DNA from: Spirochaetaceae bacterium
Lineage (GTDB): Bacteria; Spirochaetota; Spirochaetia; Treponematales; Rectinemataceae
DNA length: 63,902 bases
Assembly (NCBI GenBank): GCA_025358255.1
Contig: JANYKC010000013.1
Span: 1 to 63,902, forward strand
Direction: 5' to 3'
In this document: positions 45,654-54,458 of the stretch, piece after piece
Layout of the letters: each line of letters starts with the position of its first letter
Numbering within the stretch: the stretch's first letter is position 1
The notes under the pieces: generated by a model
Database searches by the model: none
Told to the model about the DNA's origin: nothing
What the model saw: the letters and a program-made list of their open reading frames with translations, nothing else
Translations under genes and position numbers: made by a program

Positions 45654-46271
45654 ATGCATCTTGTTTGCCTGGACCTTGAGGGAGTGCTCGTACCCGAGAT
45701 CTGGATCACCTTCGCTGACGTGACAGGGATTCCGGAATTGCGCCTGACCACCCGCGACGAGCCTGATTACGACAAGCTGATGAAGTACCGCCTGGGAATC
45801 CTTGACGCGAAAGGCCTCAAGCTTGCGGACATACAGAAAACCATCGGGGCGATGGCGCCGCTCGACGGAGCCCTCGGGTTCCTTGCCACGCTCAAGGAGC
45901 TGACCCAGGTTGTCATCCTGTCGGACACCTTCTCCCAGTTCGCCAAACCGCTCATGGCCAAGCTAGGCTACCCGACGCTTTTCTGCAACAGCCTTGTGAT
46001 CGACGGCGCTGGCCGCATCAGCGATTACCGCATGAGGCAGACGGATGGCAAGCGGAAATCCGTCGAGGCCTTCAAGTCCCTGAATTTCCAGGTTTTCGCG
46101 GCGGGAGACTCCTTCAATGACCTGTCGATGATCCGCGCCGCCGACGCCGGATGCCTGTTTCGGCCGCCGGCCTCCATCCGCACACAGTGCCTGGATACCC
46201 CGAGCGTGGACGGATATGAAGGGCTCCTGGCGCATATCGAAAGGCACATGGCAAGCCTGGATGCCAAGTGA
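45654..46271 (+). CDS. thrH: Phosphoserine phosphatase/homoserine phosphotransferase (ThrH family)
   Basis: HAD-family enzyme of 205 residues that removes phosphate from phosphoserine or moves it to homoserine. Motif I is DLEGVLVPE (D7, E9, as in ThrH rather than the DxDxT of SerB). Motif II ILSDTFSQF and motif III AAGDSFNDLSMI follow. Length fits ThrH exactly. ATG at 45654 has GGAGGG 8 bases upstream. It stands alone between remnants. Confidence 0.92.
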   Translation: MHLVCLDLEGVLVPEIWITFADVTGIPELRLTTRDEPDYDKLMKYRLGILDAKGLKLADIQKTIGAMAPLDGALGFLATLKELTQVVILSDTFSQFAKPLMAKLGYPTLFCNSLVIDGAGRISDYRMRQTDGKRKSVEAFKSLNFQVFAAGDSFNDLSMIRAADAGCLFRPPASIRTQCLDTPSVDGYEGLLAHIERHMASLDAK

Positions 46272-46950
46272 TGGTAGTGCCTGGGCCAGCCTGAATGGCA
46301 GAATCCGTTCTCTCCCCTCGCTGCCTCGAGCCTTGCGATGGTTTCCCTGAGCTCCTGAAGAACGTCCTGGGCGATCAGGCCGCACTTCAGGCCCTCGAGG
46401 AAGGACTTGTCCTTGAACTCGCCGACGCGCCAGCGGAACGAGACGCCGCTCAAGCCCGAAAGCAACTCCAGTGGATCCTCTAGCGCCTGGATGTCTTTCT
46501 TGAATCTCCCGTCGGGGCTCTCGGTCACCGATTGGCAGGTCAAGCCGCCGACGATGACGTATGAAGGGCCCGCAAGGCAAGGGATATTCTGGCTCCAACC
46601 GGTTTGTCCAAAACTCGTCCCCACGGCGAATGCGCCAAGGTTGGCTGAGCCGCCGAGGCTCCCATAGCCCCTCCAATCCAGCAAGCCGCACAGGGAATCC
46701 CAGGTGCCCCCGCCAGGGGTTGAGGTGCCGACCCAGGCATTCCCGGAACTGTCCCAGATCCCGGAACCGGGCATGATGACGGAACCGGTGAAGCTCGGGC
46801 TTGCCACCGCGGCTTTCCCCAACAACTGTGTGTTCATTGCCCAATCACTGTTGCACAAGGCCTGGAAGGTGCTGTCGACCTCGGGGGAAAATGACGCCCC
46901 TGGGCTACGATGCAACGGCAAGCTGCGCCTGGATGCGTTCCGAGCATGAA
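46272..46950 (-). pseudogene. Remnant of a protein with a peptidase S74 (intramolecular chaperone) domain
   Basis: On the minus strand the frame reads SPDGRFKKDIQALEDPLELL, then GVSFRWRV and CGLIAQDV, the core of the S74 autoproteolytic chaperone domain known from phage tail spikes and surface fibres. The usual stretch after GLIAQDV is missing and the frame then runs antisense through thrH without the expected stop. A glycine-rich region precedes the domain (from about 46837). Boundaries are approximate. It may be a phage or surface-fibre leftover. Confidence 0.55.
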
Positions 46951-47138
46951 GGCTGACACGGTATCCTTGTGAAAGCGGGTTGTCTGCGCGGCCCAAGGGC
47001 TTGTCCCTGCCATCGAAAAGGCGCTGAAAAAGCCGCAAAGGAGGGATCGCGCGCCTTGTCATGCGGCCCTCTCCTTTCTACAATGTCCCTCTCGCCGGCG
47101 GTCCTGCACCGGCTTTATCCGCGAAGTGGAGGAAGTTA

Positions 47139-48290
47139 ATGCAATATCGCAAGCTCGGCCAGACCGGACTTGATGTTTCGATCCTCGGTTTCGGCTGCAT
47201 GCGCCTGCCCACGGCGGGCGCCCCGGACAAGATCGACGAGGAGGCAGCGACCAAGCTCCTCCACGACGCGATCGACGCGGGGGTCAACTACATCGACACG
47301 GCATGGTTCTACCATGCCGCGGGCGGCGGCTTCGGCTCCAAGGGGGAGAGCGAGCCCTTCGTGGGCCGCGCCCTGTCCGGCCCCTGGCGGGACAGGGTCA
47401 TGCTCGCCACCAAGCTGCCCCAGCAGCTCGTGAAGTCGCGCGAGGAGCTCGCCTCATACCTCGACATCCAGCTCGAGCGCCTCCAGACGGACCACCTCGA
47501 CTTCTACCTGGTCCACGGCCTTGACGGCGCGGCCTGGGACCGCATGAAGGACTTCGGCGTCCGCGAGTACCTGGACGATGCCCGCGCTGCCGGCAAGATC
47601 CGCCACGCCGCCTTCTCCTTCCACGGCGGCAAGGCGGACTTCCCCCGCATCATCGACGAGTACGACGGCTGGGCCTTCGGGCAAATCCAGTACAACTACA
47701 TGGATACCGACTACCAGGCCGGCCACGCGGGCCTGCGCTACGCCGCCGACAAAGGCTTGGGAGTGGTGGTGATGGAACCCTTGAAAGGCGGAAAGCTGGC
47801 GAGGAACCTTCCGCCTGAGTTGAGTGCCGTCTACGAGGCTCGGCCCGAAGGCTGGAGCCCCGCCGAATGGGCGCTTCGCTATGTGTGGAACGATGCCGGA
47901 ACGAGCCTTCTCCTTTCAGGCATGAACGAGGCCTCCCAGCTCGAGGAGAACCTCCGTGTGGCGGACGCCGTGCGTCCCGGGACCCTGTCCCCGGACCAGC
48001 TGGCGGTCTTCGAGGCCGCGAAGGCAGCGCTCCGCTCGCGGACAAAAGCCGATTGCACGGCCTGCCGTTACTGCCAGCCCTGCCCGGAGGGCGTGCCCAT
48101 CCCGGACATCCTCGCGGCCTACAACAAGGGCGCGATATGGGATTCGAATGATCCCTGGCTCACCGGCTATTCGAAGCTGAAGGGCAAGGGCGAAGCCTGC
48201 AGCGCATGCGGCCAGTGCGAGGACATCTGCCCCCAGGGCCTTCCCATACGCGCCCTCCTCAAGGATACGGCGGCCTTCTTCGCCACGTGA
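47139..48290 (+). CDS. Aldo/keto reductase with C-terminal [4Fe-4S] domain
   Basis: A 383-residue oxidoreductase. The NAD(P)-type AKR barrel fills about residues 1-290 (LGFGCMRLP, NYIDTAWFYH, LDFYLVHGLD). The C-terminal domain has two cysteine groups, CTACRYCQPCPEGVPI and CSACGQCEDICPQGLPI, likely binding two [4Fe-4S] clusters. Such predicted ferredoxin-linked AKRs are common in anaerobes. ATG at 47139 follows GGAGGA. The substrate is unknown. Confidence 0.92.
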   Translation: MQYRKLGQTGLDVSILGFGCMRLPTAGAPDKIDEEAATKLLHDAIDAGVNYIDTAWFYHAAGGGFGSKGESEPFVGRALSGPWRDRVMLATKLPQQLVKSREELASYLDIQLERLQTDHLDFYLVHGLDGAAWDRMKDFGVREYLDDARAAGKIRHAAFSFHGGKADFPRIIDEYDGWAFGQIQYNYMDTDYQAGHAGLRYAADKGLGVVVMEPLKGGKLARNLPPELSAVYEARPEGWSPAEWALRYVWNDAGTSLLLSGMNEASQLEENLRVADAVRPGTLSPDQLAVFEAAKAALRSRTKADCTACRYCQPCPEGVPIPDILAAYNKGAIWDSNDPWLTGYSKLKGKGEACSACGQCEDICPQGLPIRALLKDTAAFFAT

Positions 48291-48304
48291 GTCGGCGAGC
48301 GACG

Positions 48305-48709
48305 ATGAACGATGTCCGCAGGCTCCTGCACATCCTCAAGCCCTACCGCGGCTTGGCCGTCTCTTCCCTCGTGATGCTCGTGGCGATGGCCGCACTCAAC
48401 GGCAATTCCTCGATCCGCGCGGGCGAGGGCGGGGTCCGCGACCTCCGGGAAGCGCTCTTCGTCAAGATCCAGGCCTTCACCTCGCCCTTGCGGCAGCTCG
48501 CCAATCTCCATGACTCCATCCAGGCGGCCCTCGCCGGGGACGAGCGCGTCTCCGAGACCCTGGACAGCCCTCCTGAGATGGACGACGCCCGCAAGGATCC
48601 CGCGGCGCCCGCGAGGACTCCGCGGCGCCCGCGAGGACCCCGCGGCGCCCGCGAGGACCCCGCGGCGCCCCTTCCGGGATTGCGAGCTAGCGCGCCGCTA
48701 TTTCCTTGA
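48305..48709 (+). pseudogene. Collapsed ABC exporter (MsbA/lipid-type)
   Basis: Starts like an exporter half-transporter (VRRLLHILKPYRGLAVSSLV, the first membrane helix). It jumps to the end of the membrane domain (FTSPLRQLANLHDSIQAALAGDERV), then into a 20-bp tandem repeat coding Pro/Arg-rich filler. The ATPase domain and most helices are absent, while usual exporters are about 580 residues. It follows the AKR gene by 14 bases and collides with hypA. Confidence 0.7.
48601..48670 (+). repeat. 20-bp tandem repeat, 3.5 copies
   Basis: The unit CGCGGCGCCCGCGAGGACCC occurs at 48601-48620 (one change), 48621-48640 and 48641-48660, then half at 48661-48670. The unit is not a multiple of three, so each copy shifts the reading frame of the remnant. 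Confidence 0.9.
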
Positions 48710-49028
48710 TCATAAATTCCTTCCCGCCCAGCAGTTCCCATTCCTCGCTTCCGCAGGCAGGGCAGCCGCCTGCATTCCGGAGGAGGTTGAAGACCTTTCC
48801 GCAAGCGCCGCAAAGGGCATTGCCCGGCAGGATCTCTATCCTCAAGGTCGTGTCCTGCATCTTCGTCCCGTAGACCGCGGCCGGGTAGCAGTCCTCGATG
48901 TACTTCGGGACCATCGAGGAGAGCTCTCCCATCTGGAGGACCACGGTCTCGATCCTGGTCACGCCGTTCCTTTCCGCGAAGTCCAGGACCGTCCTGACGA
49001 CCTCGATCACCACGCCCAACTCGTGCAC
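48687..49028 (-). CDS. hypA: Nickel-chaperone HypA
   Basis: Nickel and zinc-binding maturation protein of 113 residues that hands nickel to hydrogenase-type enzymes. The conserved start MHELGVV carries the Ni-binding MHE, and the zinc site has CGAC and CPAC pairs. Length is normal. It lies downstream of the flavoprotein and hypB genes on the same strand. No hydrogenase subunits are in the window. Confidence 0.93.
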   Translation of the reverse strand: MHELGVVIEVVRTVLDFAERNGVTRIETVVLQMGELSSMVPKYIEDCYPAAVYGTKMQDTTLRIEILPGNALCGACGKVFNLLRNAGGCPACGSEEWELLGGKEFMIKEIAAR

Positions 49029-49226
49029 CTGCGCTACCCCTTTGGCCAGACTGGAACCTGATCGGGGACAGGGGGACAGTCCACGCGGAAGGCGCGGAGG
49101 CGCAGGGGAAGAAGGGCATAGGGAAGTGTAAAGATGCCAGGAAAGACGGGCCTTTCGACCGGCTCCTTCGCCTTCCCTTCATCTCCTGTTCTCCCTCCGC
49201 GCCTTTGCTCCCTCCGAATGGACATC

Positions 49227-51926
49227 CTAATTGCTCTTTTCCCTGGACAGTCGCGCCCGCAGGAACTTCACGGGCTTGTTGACGGTTATCCGGAGCTTGC
49301 GCAGCACCATGTACTTGACCACCGCGGGCTTCAGGTCGCGGAGCTCCAGCCCCTGGGCGTCATAGACCTTGACGAGGGAGATGGCGTCGAACTTGCAGCG
49401 TGTCGTGCAGGCGCCGCAACCGACGCACATGAACTCATCCACCACCGTCGCGCCGCAACTGAGGCAGCGGTCCGTCTCCATCTTGACCTGCGCTTCGGTC
49501 AGGGTGCCGCGCCGGTCCTGGAAGGTCGACGCGGGCTTCTTCCCTTCGACATGGCTGGCAGCCTGTCTGGGCAGGTGGTCGTAGCCTTCGAGGTCCAGGT
49601 TCGCCTTGTCGAGCGTGCGGTATTCCCTCTTCGTGCGGCCGAAGGTCAGGCTCTGCCCCGCTTGGACGAAGCGATGGATCGAGATGGCGGCTTCCTTGCC
49701 CACCGCGATGGCATCGATGGCGAACTTCGGTCCGGTCATGGCGTCGCCGCCGGCGAAGACGTCGGGCTCCGCGGTCTGGCAGGTGACGGGATCCGCCTTG
49801 ATGGTCTTGTTCGGGTTCAATTCTACCCTGCTGCCCTCGAGCAGGGCGCCCCACTCCAGGGCCTGTCCCACCGAAACGAGGACATTGTCCGCCTTGACGA
49901 CCTTCATCTCCGTCTCGTCGAAGACGGGATTGAACCTCCTGTCAGCATCGAAGACCGAGACGCATTTCCTGAACTCCACGCCCGCGACGCGGCCGTTTTC
50001 CACGAGGATGCGCTTGGGTCCCCAGGAGTTGTTGATCCCTATGCCCTCCAGGACCGCTTCGTCGACCTCCTCGTCCAAGGCCGGCATCTCCTTCCTGCCT
50101 TCAAGGCAATACAGGTCGACCTGGCCGTCGCCGATCCTGGTGGCGGTCCGCGCCACGTCGACCGCGACGTTCCCGCCGCCGATCACGATGGTCTTTCCCT
50201 CCAGCCGCATCTCCTCGTGGAGGTTGACCCTGCGAAGGAGGTCCACGCCCGTGACCACGCCCTCGGCGTCCTCGCCTTCGATGCCGAGTCTCCGTCCTGC
50301 CTGGGCGCCGATCGCGAGGTAGATGGCCTCGAAGCCCTGCAAACGCAGGTCGGCAAGGCTCACTTCCTTGCCCACCTCCACGCCTGTCCGGAACTCGATG
50401 CCCAGCTCCTTGAGGATGTCGATCTCCGCGTTCACGACCTCCTTCCCGAGCCTGAAGGAGGGGATGCCCAGGACAAGCATGCCGCCAAGCACCTTTTGCC
50501 GCTCGAACACCGTCACCTTGTAGCCGTCCACCGCCAGGTAGAAAGCGCAGGATAGCCCGGCTGGGCCCGCTCCGACGACGGCGATCCTCTTGCCGTAGTC
50601 GTGCCGAATCTCGGGGACATAGCGATGCGCCTCATTGAGGTCCTGCTCCGCGATGAACCTCTTGATGTCGTCGATGGCGACCGGGTCGTCGACCTCGCCC
50701 CGGGTGCAGGCCGACTCGCAGTTCCTCGGGCAGATGCGCCCGCATACGGCGGGGAAGGGGTTCTCCCGCTTGATCAGCTCGAGGGCTTCCCGGTATTTCC
50801 CCTGGGAGGCCTTCTTGATGTAGCCCTGGATGCCGATATGGGCGGGGCATTCCGCCTTGCACGGGCTCGACCCCGTCTCGACGACGACCTTCCGGTTGCT
50901 GCGGTAGTCATAGTTCCATTTGTCCGGGCCCCATTCGGTATCGTGGGGAAGGTCCCTTCGGCTTTCGATAATGGGCGTGATCGCGCATATTTTCTGGCCA
51001 AGCCGGAGCGCGTTGGTGGGACAGTTCTCCACGCATTCCCCGCAGGCCACGCACTTGTCCTTGTCCACGCGGGAGACATAGTTCGAGCGCACCATGTCGG
51101 GGTTCGTCCACATCTGGGCGATCCGCAGGGCGAAGCAGCCGCAGCCGCAGCAGTTGCAGATGGCGTGGGTCTTGCCCGGGCCGTCGGTGTTGGGGATCTG
51201 GTGCATGAGGCCGTTCGCCTCGGCCTTCCTGATGATCTCGAAAGCCTCTTCGCGGCTGATCTTCCGGCCCCTGCCCGTGCGGACATAGTACTCGGCGGCA
51301 TGGCCCATCTGGATGCACATGTCCTCCTTCAGGTGGCCGCAGCCCTCTCCCATCACTTCCCGGGAGGTCCTGCAGGAGCAGTCGGAGACCGAAAACACCT
51401 CGTTCTCGTTGAGATAGGTGGAGACTTCCTCGTAGGAGGCCCGCCGGGTCTCGCCGTCGATGGACCGCTCGATCGGGATGACCCGCATGGGCCCGAGGCC
51501 GACGGGGAAGTTCCCCGCCGTGGCCGGCCCCCTCCTCTTCCCGTAGGCGTCGAAAGCCTCGGCGATCTGCGGGAATTTCCTGACGTTTTCCCTGTTGTTG
51601 GCCATCATCTCCATGTGGCCAGGGACCCAGATGTCATGCCAGTACTTGTCTACCCCGTCGATCTCGTTGACAAAGGCCGTGCCGGCAAGGGCCAGTTCCC
51701 AGAGCAGCTTCGACGTCTCCTCCACGGACTTCCCGCACAGTGGAGCTATCTCCTGGGCGCTCATCGGCCTGCGCAGCTCAAGGCAGAGCCCGACTTCGGC
51801 CATCTCCTCCGTGACCACGGGTTCAAGTATCCGGTATTCGGGATATTCGGGGATTATTTCGTCCTTCGCGCCGCGCTTGGTCCTCGAGATCTTGTTCGCG
51901 AGATCGAGCACCTTTTCCTTGACCAT
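49227..51926 (-). CDS. Multi-cluster FeS flavoprotein oxidoreductase (GltD-like core)
   Basis: An 899-residue soluble enzyme. An N-terminal winged-helix-like region is followed by cysteine motifs CSCR (about 200) and CNCCGCGC (about 275). Then come a ferredoxin motif CVACGECVENCP (about 315), a GltD-type region (CGRICPRNCESACTRG), FAD loop VGAGPAGLSCAFYL, NAD(P)H loop IGGGNVAVDVARTA and a C-terminal CVGCGACTTRC. Such proteins pass electrons between NAD(P)H and ferredoxin-like partners. ATG at 51926 has GGAGGAG upstream; the open frame from 52352 is antiphase to hypB. It sits between hypB and hypA. The electron partner is unknown. Confidence 0.88.
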   Translation of the reverse strand: MVKEKVLDLANKISRTKRGAKDEIIPEYPEYRILEPVVTEEMAEVGLCLELRRPMSAQEIAPLCGKSVEETSKLLWELALAGTAFVNEIDGVDKYWHDIWVPGHMEMMANNRENVRKFPQIAEAFDAYGKRRGPATAGNFPVGLGPMRVIPIERSIDGETRRASYEEVSTYLNENEVFSVSDCSCRTSREVMGEGCGHLKEDMCIQMGHAAEYYVRTGRGRKISREEAFEIIRKAEANGLMHQIPNTDGPGKTHAICNCCGCGCFALRIAQMWTNPDMVRSNYVSRVDKDKCVACGECVENCPTNALRLGQKICAITPIIESRRDLPHDTEWGPDKWNYDYRSNRKVVVETGSSPCKAECPAHIGIQGYIKKASQGKYREALELIKRENPFPAVCGRICPRNCESACTRGEVDDPVAIDDIKRFIAEQDLNEAHRYVPEIRHDYGKRIAVVGAGPAGLSCAFYLAVDGYKVTVFERQKVLGGMLVLGIPSFRLGKEVVNAEIDILKELGIEFRTGVEVGKEVSLADLRLQGFEAIYLAIGAQAGRRLGIEGEDAEGVVTGVDLLRRVNLHEEMRLEGKTIVIGGGNVAVDVARTATRIGDGQVDLYCLEGRKEMPALDEEVDEAVLEGIGINNSWGPKRILVENGRVAGVEFRKCVSVFDADRRFNPVFDETEMKVVKADNVLVSVGQALEWGALLEGSRVELNPNKTIKADPVTCQTAEPDVFAGGDAMTGPKFAIDAIAVGKEAAISIHRFVQAGQSLTFGRTKREYRTLDKANLDLEGYDHLPRQAASHVEGKKPASTFQDRRGTLTEAQVKMETDRCLSCGATVVDEFMCVGCGACTTRCKFDAISLVKVYDAQGLELRDLKPAVVKYMVLRKLRITVNKPVKFLRARLSREKSN

Positions 51927-51961
51927 GGGTATCTCCTCCTCGGATGGATATGGGCTTTCCG

Positions 51962-52633
51962 CTACGATTCCTTGCAATGCCTGACCGCCGCGCGCATCCA
52001 GTCGGCCCACTGGTCCATCCCCTCGCCGGTCTTCGCCGAGATGGGGATGATCCGGACCTTGGGATTCAGGCGCAGGACGCGCTCCCGCAGCGCCTCTAAA
52101 TCGAAATCGAAGAACTCCATGGCGTCGATCTTGTTGACCAGCAAGACGTCGACCATCGAGAACATCACGGGATATTTCAGCGGCTTGTCGTCGCCTTCGG
52201 GCACCGAGAGGATCATGGCGTTTTTCGTTGCGCCGGTATCGAACTCGGCGGTGCAGATCAGGTTGCCGATGTTCTCGAGGATGACCAGGTCGATCCCCTC
52301 GGTGCCAAGGCCCGCGAGGCCTTGCCGCGTCATCTCCGCGTCGAGGTGGCACATGCCCCCGGAATGCAGCTGGATCACCCTGGTGCCGGTCTTCGCGACC
52401 GCACGGGCATCGACATCCGAGTCGATGTCGGCTTCCAGGATCCCGATGCGCATTTCGGCTTCAAGGGCCTCGATGGTCCGGAGGATCGTCGTCGTCTTGC
52501 CGGAGCCCGGGGAGGACATCAGGTTCAGTAGGAAAACCTTGTCCCTGCCCAGCTCGGCCCGCAGCGACTTGGCCCGGGCATCATTGCCTTCGTAGACGCT
52601 TTTCTTTATCTCGAGGATCTTGAACGCATCCAT
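51962..52633 (-). CDS. hypB: Hydrogenase nickel-insertion GTPase HypB
   Basis: A 223-residue GTPase that drives nickel delivery. P-loop SSPGSGKTTT (about residues 40-49), ILEADIDSDVDA and nickel/zinc site HSGGMCHLDAEM are present, with NKID-type base recognition (VNKIDAM). It lacks the N-terminal CxxCGC and His-rich stretches found in some HypB. It is first of a hypB-flavoprotein-hypA set; an 18-bp palindrome lies about 33 bases upstream of the start. Confidence 0.94.
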   Translation of the reverse strand: MDAFKILEIKKSVYEGNDARAKSLRAELGRDKVFLLNLMSSPGSGKTTTILRTIEALEAEMRIGILEADIDSDVDARAVAKTGTRVIQLHSGGMCHLDAEMTRQGLAGLGTEGIDLVILENIGNLICTAEFDTGATKNAMILSVPEGDDKPLKYPVMFSMVDVLLVNKIDAMEFFDFDLEALRERVLRLNPKVRIIPISAKTGEGMDQWADWMRAAVRHCKES

Positions 52634-52665
52634 GGCATGGTGTCTCCCGGCTGGTCCGATTTATT

Positions 52666-52683
52666 AATGACACTAGTGTCATT
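52666..52683. promoter_or_regulatory. 18-bp perfect palindrome upstream of hypB
   Basis: AATGACACTAGTGTCATT reads the same on both strands. It lies 33-50 bases before the hypB start, in a locally AT-rich stretch, where a promoter operator is expected. No known nickel-regulator consensus is matched. Confidence 0.65.
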
Positions 52684-52818
52684 TACGGTCGAAATAGACT
52701 GCCCCAAAAAGGCCAAGGACTGCCTTCCAGGACATGCAATGATAATGTCCAACAATGACGCCTGCGTCAATAATGAACAGAGGATAGTAAGTATTTTTTC
52801 CCCGAATGCCTTTTCGCG

Positions 52819-53320
52819 CTAGAGGCTGGCCTCAAGCACCCTGCGCACGACCTGGAGGTCGGCCTTGCCGCCCGCGCCATTGCCGATCTGCCGCGCGGGG
52901 ATGGTATAGGCAGAGGTCGGATCGAGGAGGGAAAAGCGGGGAAAAAACGCGCTCGCTCATGAAGGCGGACTTTGCCTTGAGGGCCCTGCGGGTGATGAAG
53001 GCCGTAGCGTCCATCTCCGATCCGGTGGCGGGCAGGGTGAGGACGGTTCCAAAAGGAAGGGCGGCCGAAACTGGAGGGTCTTTCGCCAGGATGTCCCGAG
53101 GGCCGCCCTGGTCATAAAAGGCGGCCGCCGCGATGAACTTGGTCCCGTCGATCACCGAACCGCCCCCCACGGCAAGGAGGAAGTCATAGCCTTCCCTGCG
53201 GATGAGGGCCACCGCCGCCACCAGGGTCTCGTAGGTCGGATTGGCCTCGATCCCCCGAGCTCCCCGGCCACATGGGGCGAGAGCGCCTTGGTGGGATCGT
53301 CTCATGATCTCATCTGCCAA
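52819..53320 (-). pseudogene. Iron-containing alcohol dehydrogenase remnant
   Basis: Middle part reads ANPTYETLVAAVALIRREG, LAVGGGSVIDGTKFIAAAAF and LPATGSEMDATAFITRRA, clear Fe-ADH family. The N-terminal third is missing, and near 52940 a shift beside a T-run changes frame into FSLLDPTSAYTIPARQIGNG. It then joins a short ending VVRRVLEASL at 52819, a deletion of most of the metal-binding domain. No working enzyme can result. Confidence 0.8.
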
Positions 53321-53322
53321 GC

Positions 53323-53423
53323 GTCCTGTCAGATACATGACGCCTGAGCCCTATCCCGCCACCGGCCCTGCGGGACAGGGCTCTGCGGTTTCCGCAGTTG
53401 AGCGAAGCGAATCTGACAGGACA
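53323..53423. mobile_element. MITE-like 101-bp element with 12-bp terminal inverted repeats
   Basis: GTCCTGTCAGAT (53323-53334) and ATCTGACAGGAC (53412-53423) are perfect inverted repeats. The 77-base interior has no gene and is rich in small hairpin-forming GC words. It lies where the dehydrogenase remnant loses its start. Similar copies elsewhere would confirm it as mobile or as a repetitive palindrome. Confidence 0.5.
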
Positions 53424-53431
53424 CTAGGGGG

Positions 53432-54346
53432 CTAGAGGAGGAAAAAAAGCGCCGCACCCCCCACGGCCACGGCGGCGCCCAGTATTTCCAGGACATGGAT
53501 TTTCTGCTTCTGGATGAAGATCGCCGGGGCGATGATGAGGACGGGGGTCAGGGCCATGAGGGTCATGGCGGCGCCGGCCGAGGTGTGCTGGACGGCGAAA
53601 AGGGACAAGGTGACGCCAACGAAGGGCCCGAACACGGCGCCGATCGAAGTCGCCTTGAATGCCGCCCGATCCCGTGGAGCCCGGACAAAAACTTCCCGCG
53701 CCTGGCGGAAAACCAGGGCCTGGAGGCCGAAGCCCAGGAGGGCTGTCATCACCCGCATCTGCGTTCCGGCAATGGCGTCATAGCCGCCTGATAGGCCCTT
53801 CTTGGAGAGGACGAAGCCCAGGGCGTTGAAAAAGGCCGAAAGGAGGGCGAAGGCCAGGCCCTTGATGAGGCGCGGGCTGGCCCGGAGCTTCACCGCCTCG
53901 TCGCTGCGCGACCGGCCCCTCGAGACGACCACGATGAGGATGCCGACCACGACCACTGCCATCGCGATGAGGGCCGCCGACCGCATCACCTCGCCCAGTA
54001 CCAGGAAGCTCAGGATGGCGGCGAAGAGCGGGGACAAGGGCTGGAACAGGACAGTCAGCCTCGAGCCGACCATGATGTAGGCGTTGAAGAGGAAATAATC
54101 GGCCACGACGAAGCCGATGAGGGCGGAAAGGGGCAGCCAGAGCCAAGCCTCGCGCGGGGCGTCCAAGGGCAGGGGCATGCCGCGGAACAGGAGGCCGGCC
54201 ACGGCAAGGAACACAAAGGCGAAGGCCACTTTCCAGAAATTGACTGCCAAGGCTCCCACGCGCCGGGAGGCGTCCTCGAAAAAGAGGGCGGAAGCGGTCC
54301 AGCAAAGCGCGGTGCCGAATGCGGCGAGTTCTCCATACCTTTCCAT
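53432..54346 (-). CDS. EamA/DMT-family transporter
   Basis: Inner-membrane carrier of 304 residues, ten hydrophobic helices in two EamA repeats. ALCWTASALFFEDASRRVGAL opens the first and SAFFNALGFVLSKKGL the second; family members move amino acids, nucleotides or drugs. ATG at 54346 is chosen because the longer start at 54403 adds a hydrophilic tail with no ribosome site. A TATAGT -10 box lies just upstream, so the leader is very short. Substrate unknown. Confidence 0.88.
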   Translation of the reverse strand: MERYGELAAFGTALCWTASALFFEDASRRVGALAVNFWKVAFAFVFLAVAGLLFRGMPLPLDAPREAWLWLPLSALIGFVVADYFLFNAYIMVGSRLTVLFQPLSPLFAAILSFLVLGEVMRSAALIAMAVVVVGILIVVVSRGRSRSDEAVKLRASPRLIKGLAFALLSAFFNALGFVLSKKGLSGGYDAIAGTQMRVMTALLGFGLQALVFRQAREVFVRAPRDRAAFKATSIGAVFGPFVGVTLSLFAVQHTSAGAAMTLMALTPVLIIAPAIFIQKQKIHVLEILGAAVAVGGAALFFLL

Positions 54347-54396
54347 TGTGGGCCCACTATAGCCGGGAAGAGCGGACAGGGTTAAGCCATCGCGCT

Positions 54397-54425
54397 TTGA
54401 CATGTCGGTCCGCAGGGACTAGGGT
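54397..54425 (+). promoter_or_regulatory. Promoter of the cytidylate-kinase-like gene
   Basis: TTGACA (54397-54402), a 17-base spacer and TAGGGT (54420-54425), 34 bases before the ATG at 54459 with AAGGAGG between. Confidence 0.65.
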
Positions 54426-54458
54426 TAAGGGAGACGGAAAACGAAAAAGGAGGCGCGT

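Noticed and set aside
48601..48670. Possible CRISPR from the regular repeats.
   Set aside because: Repeats are directly adjacent without spacers and no cas genes are present.
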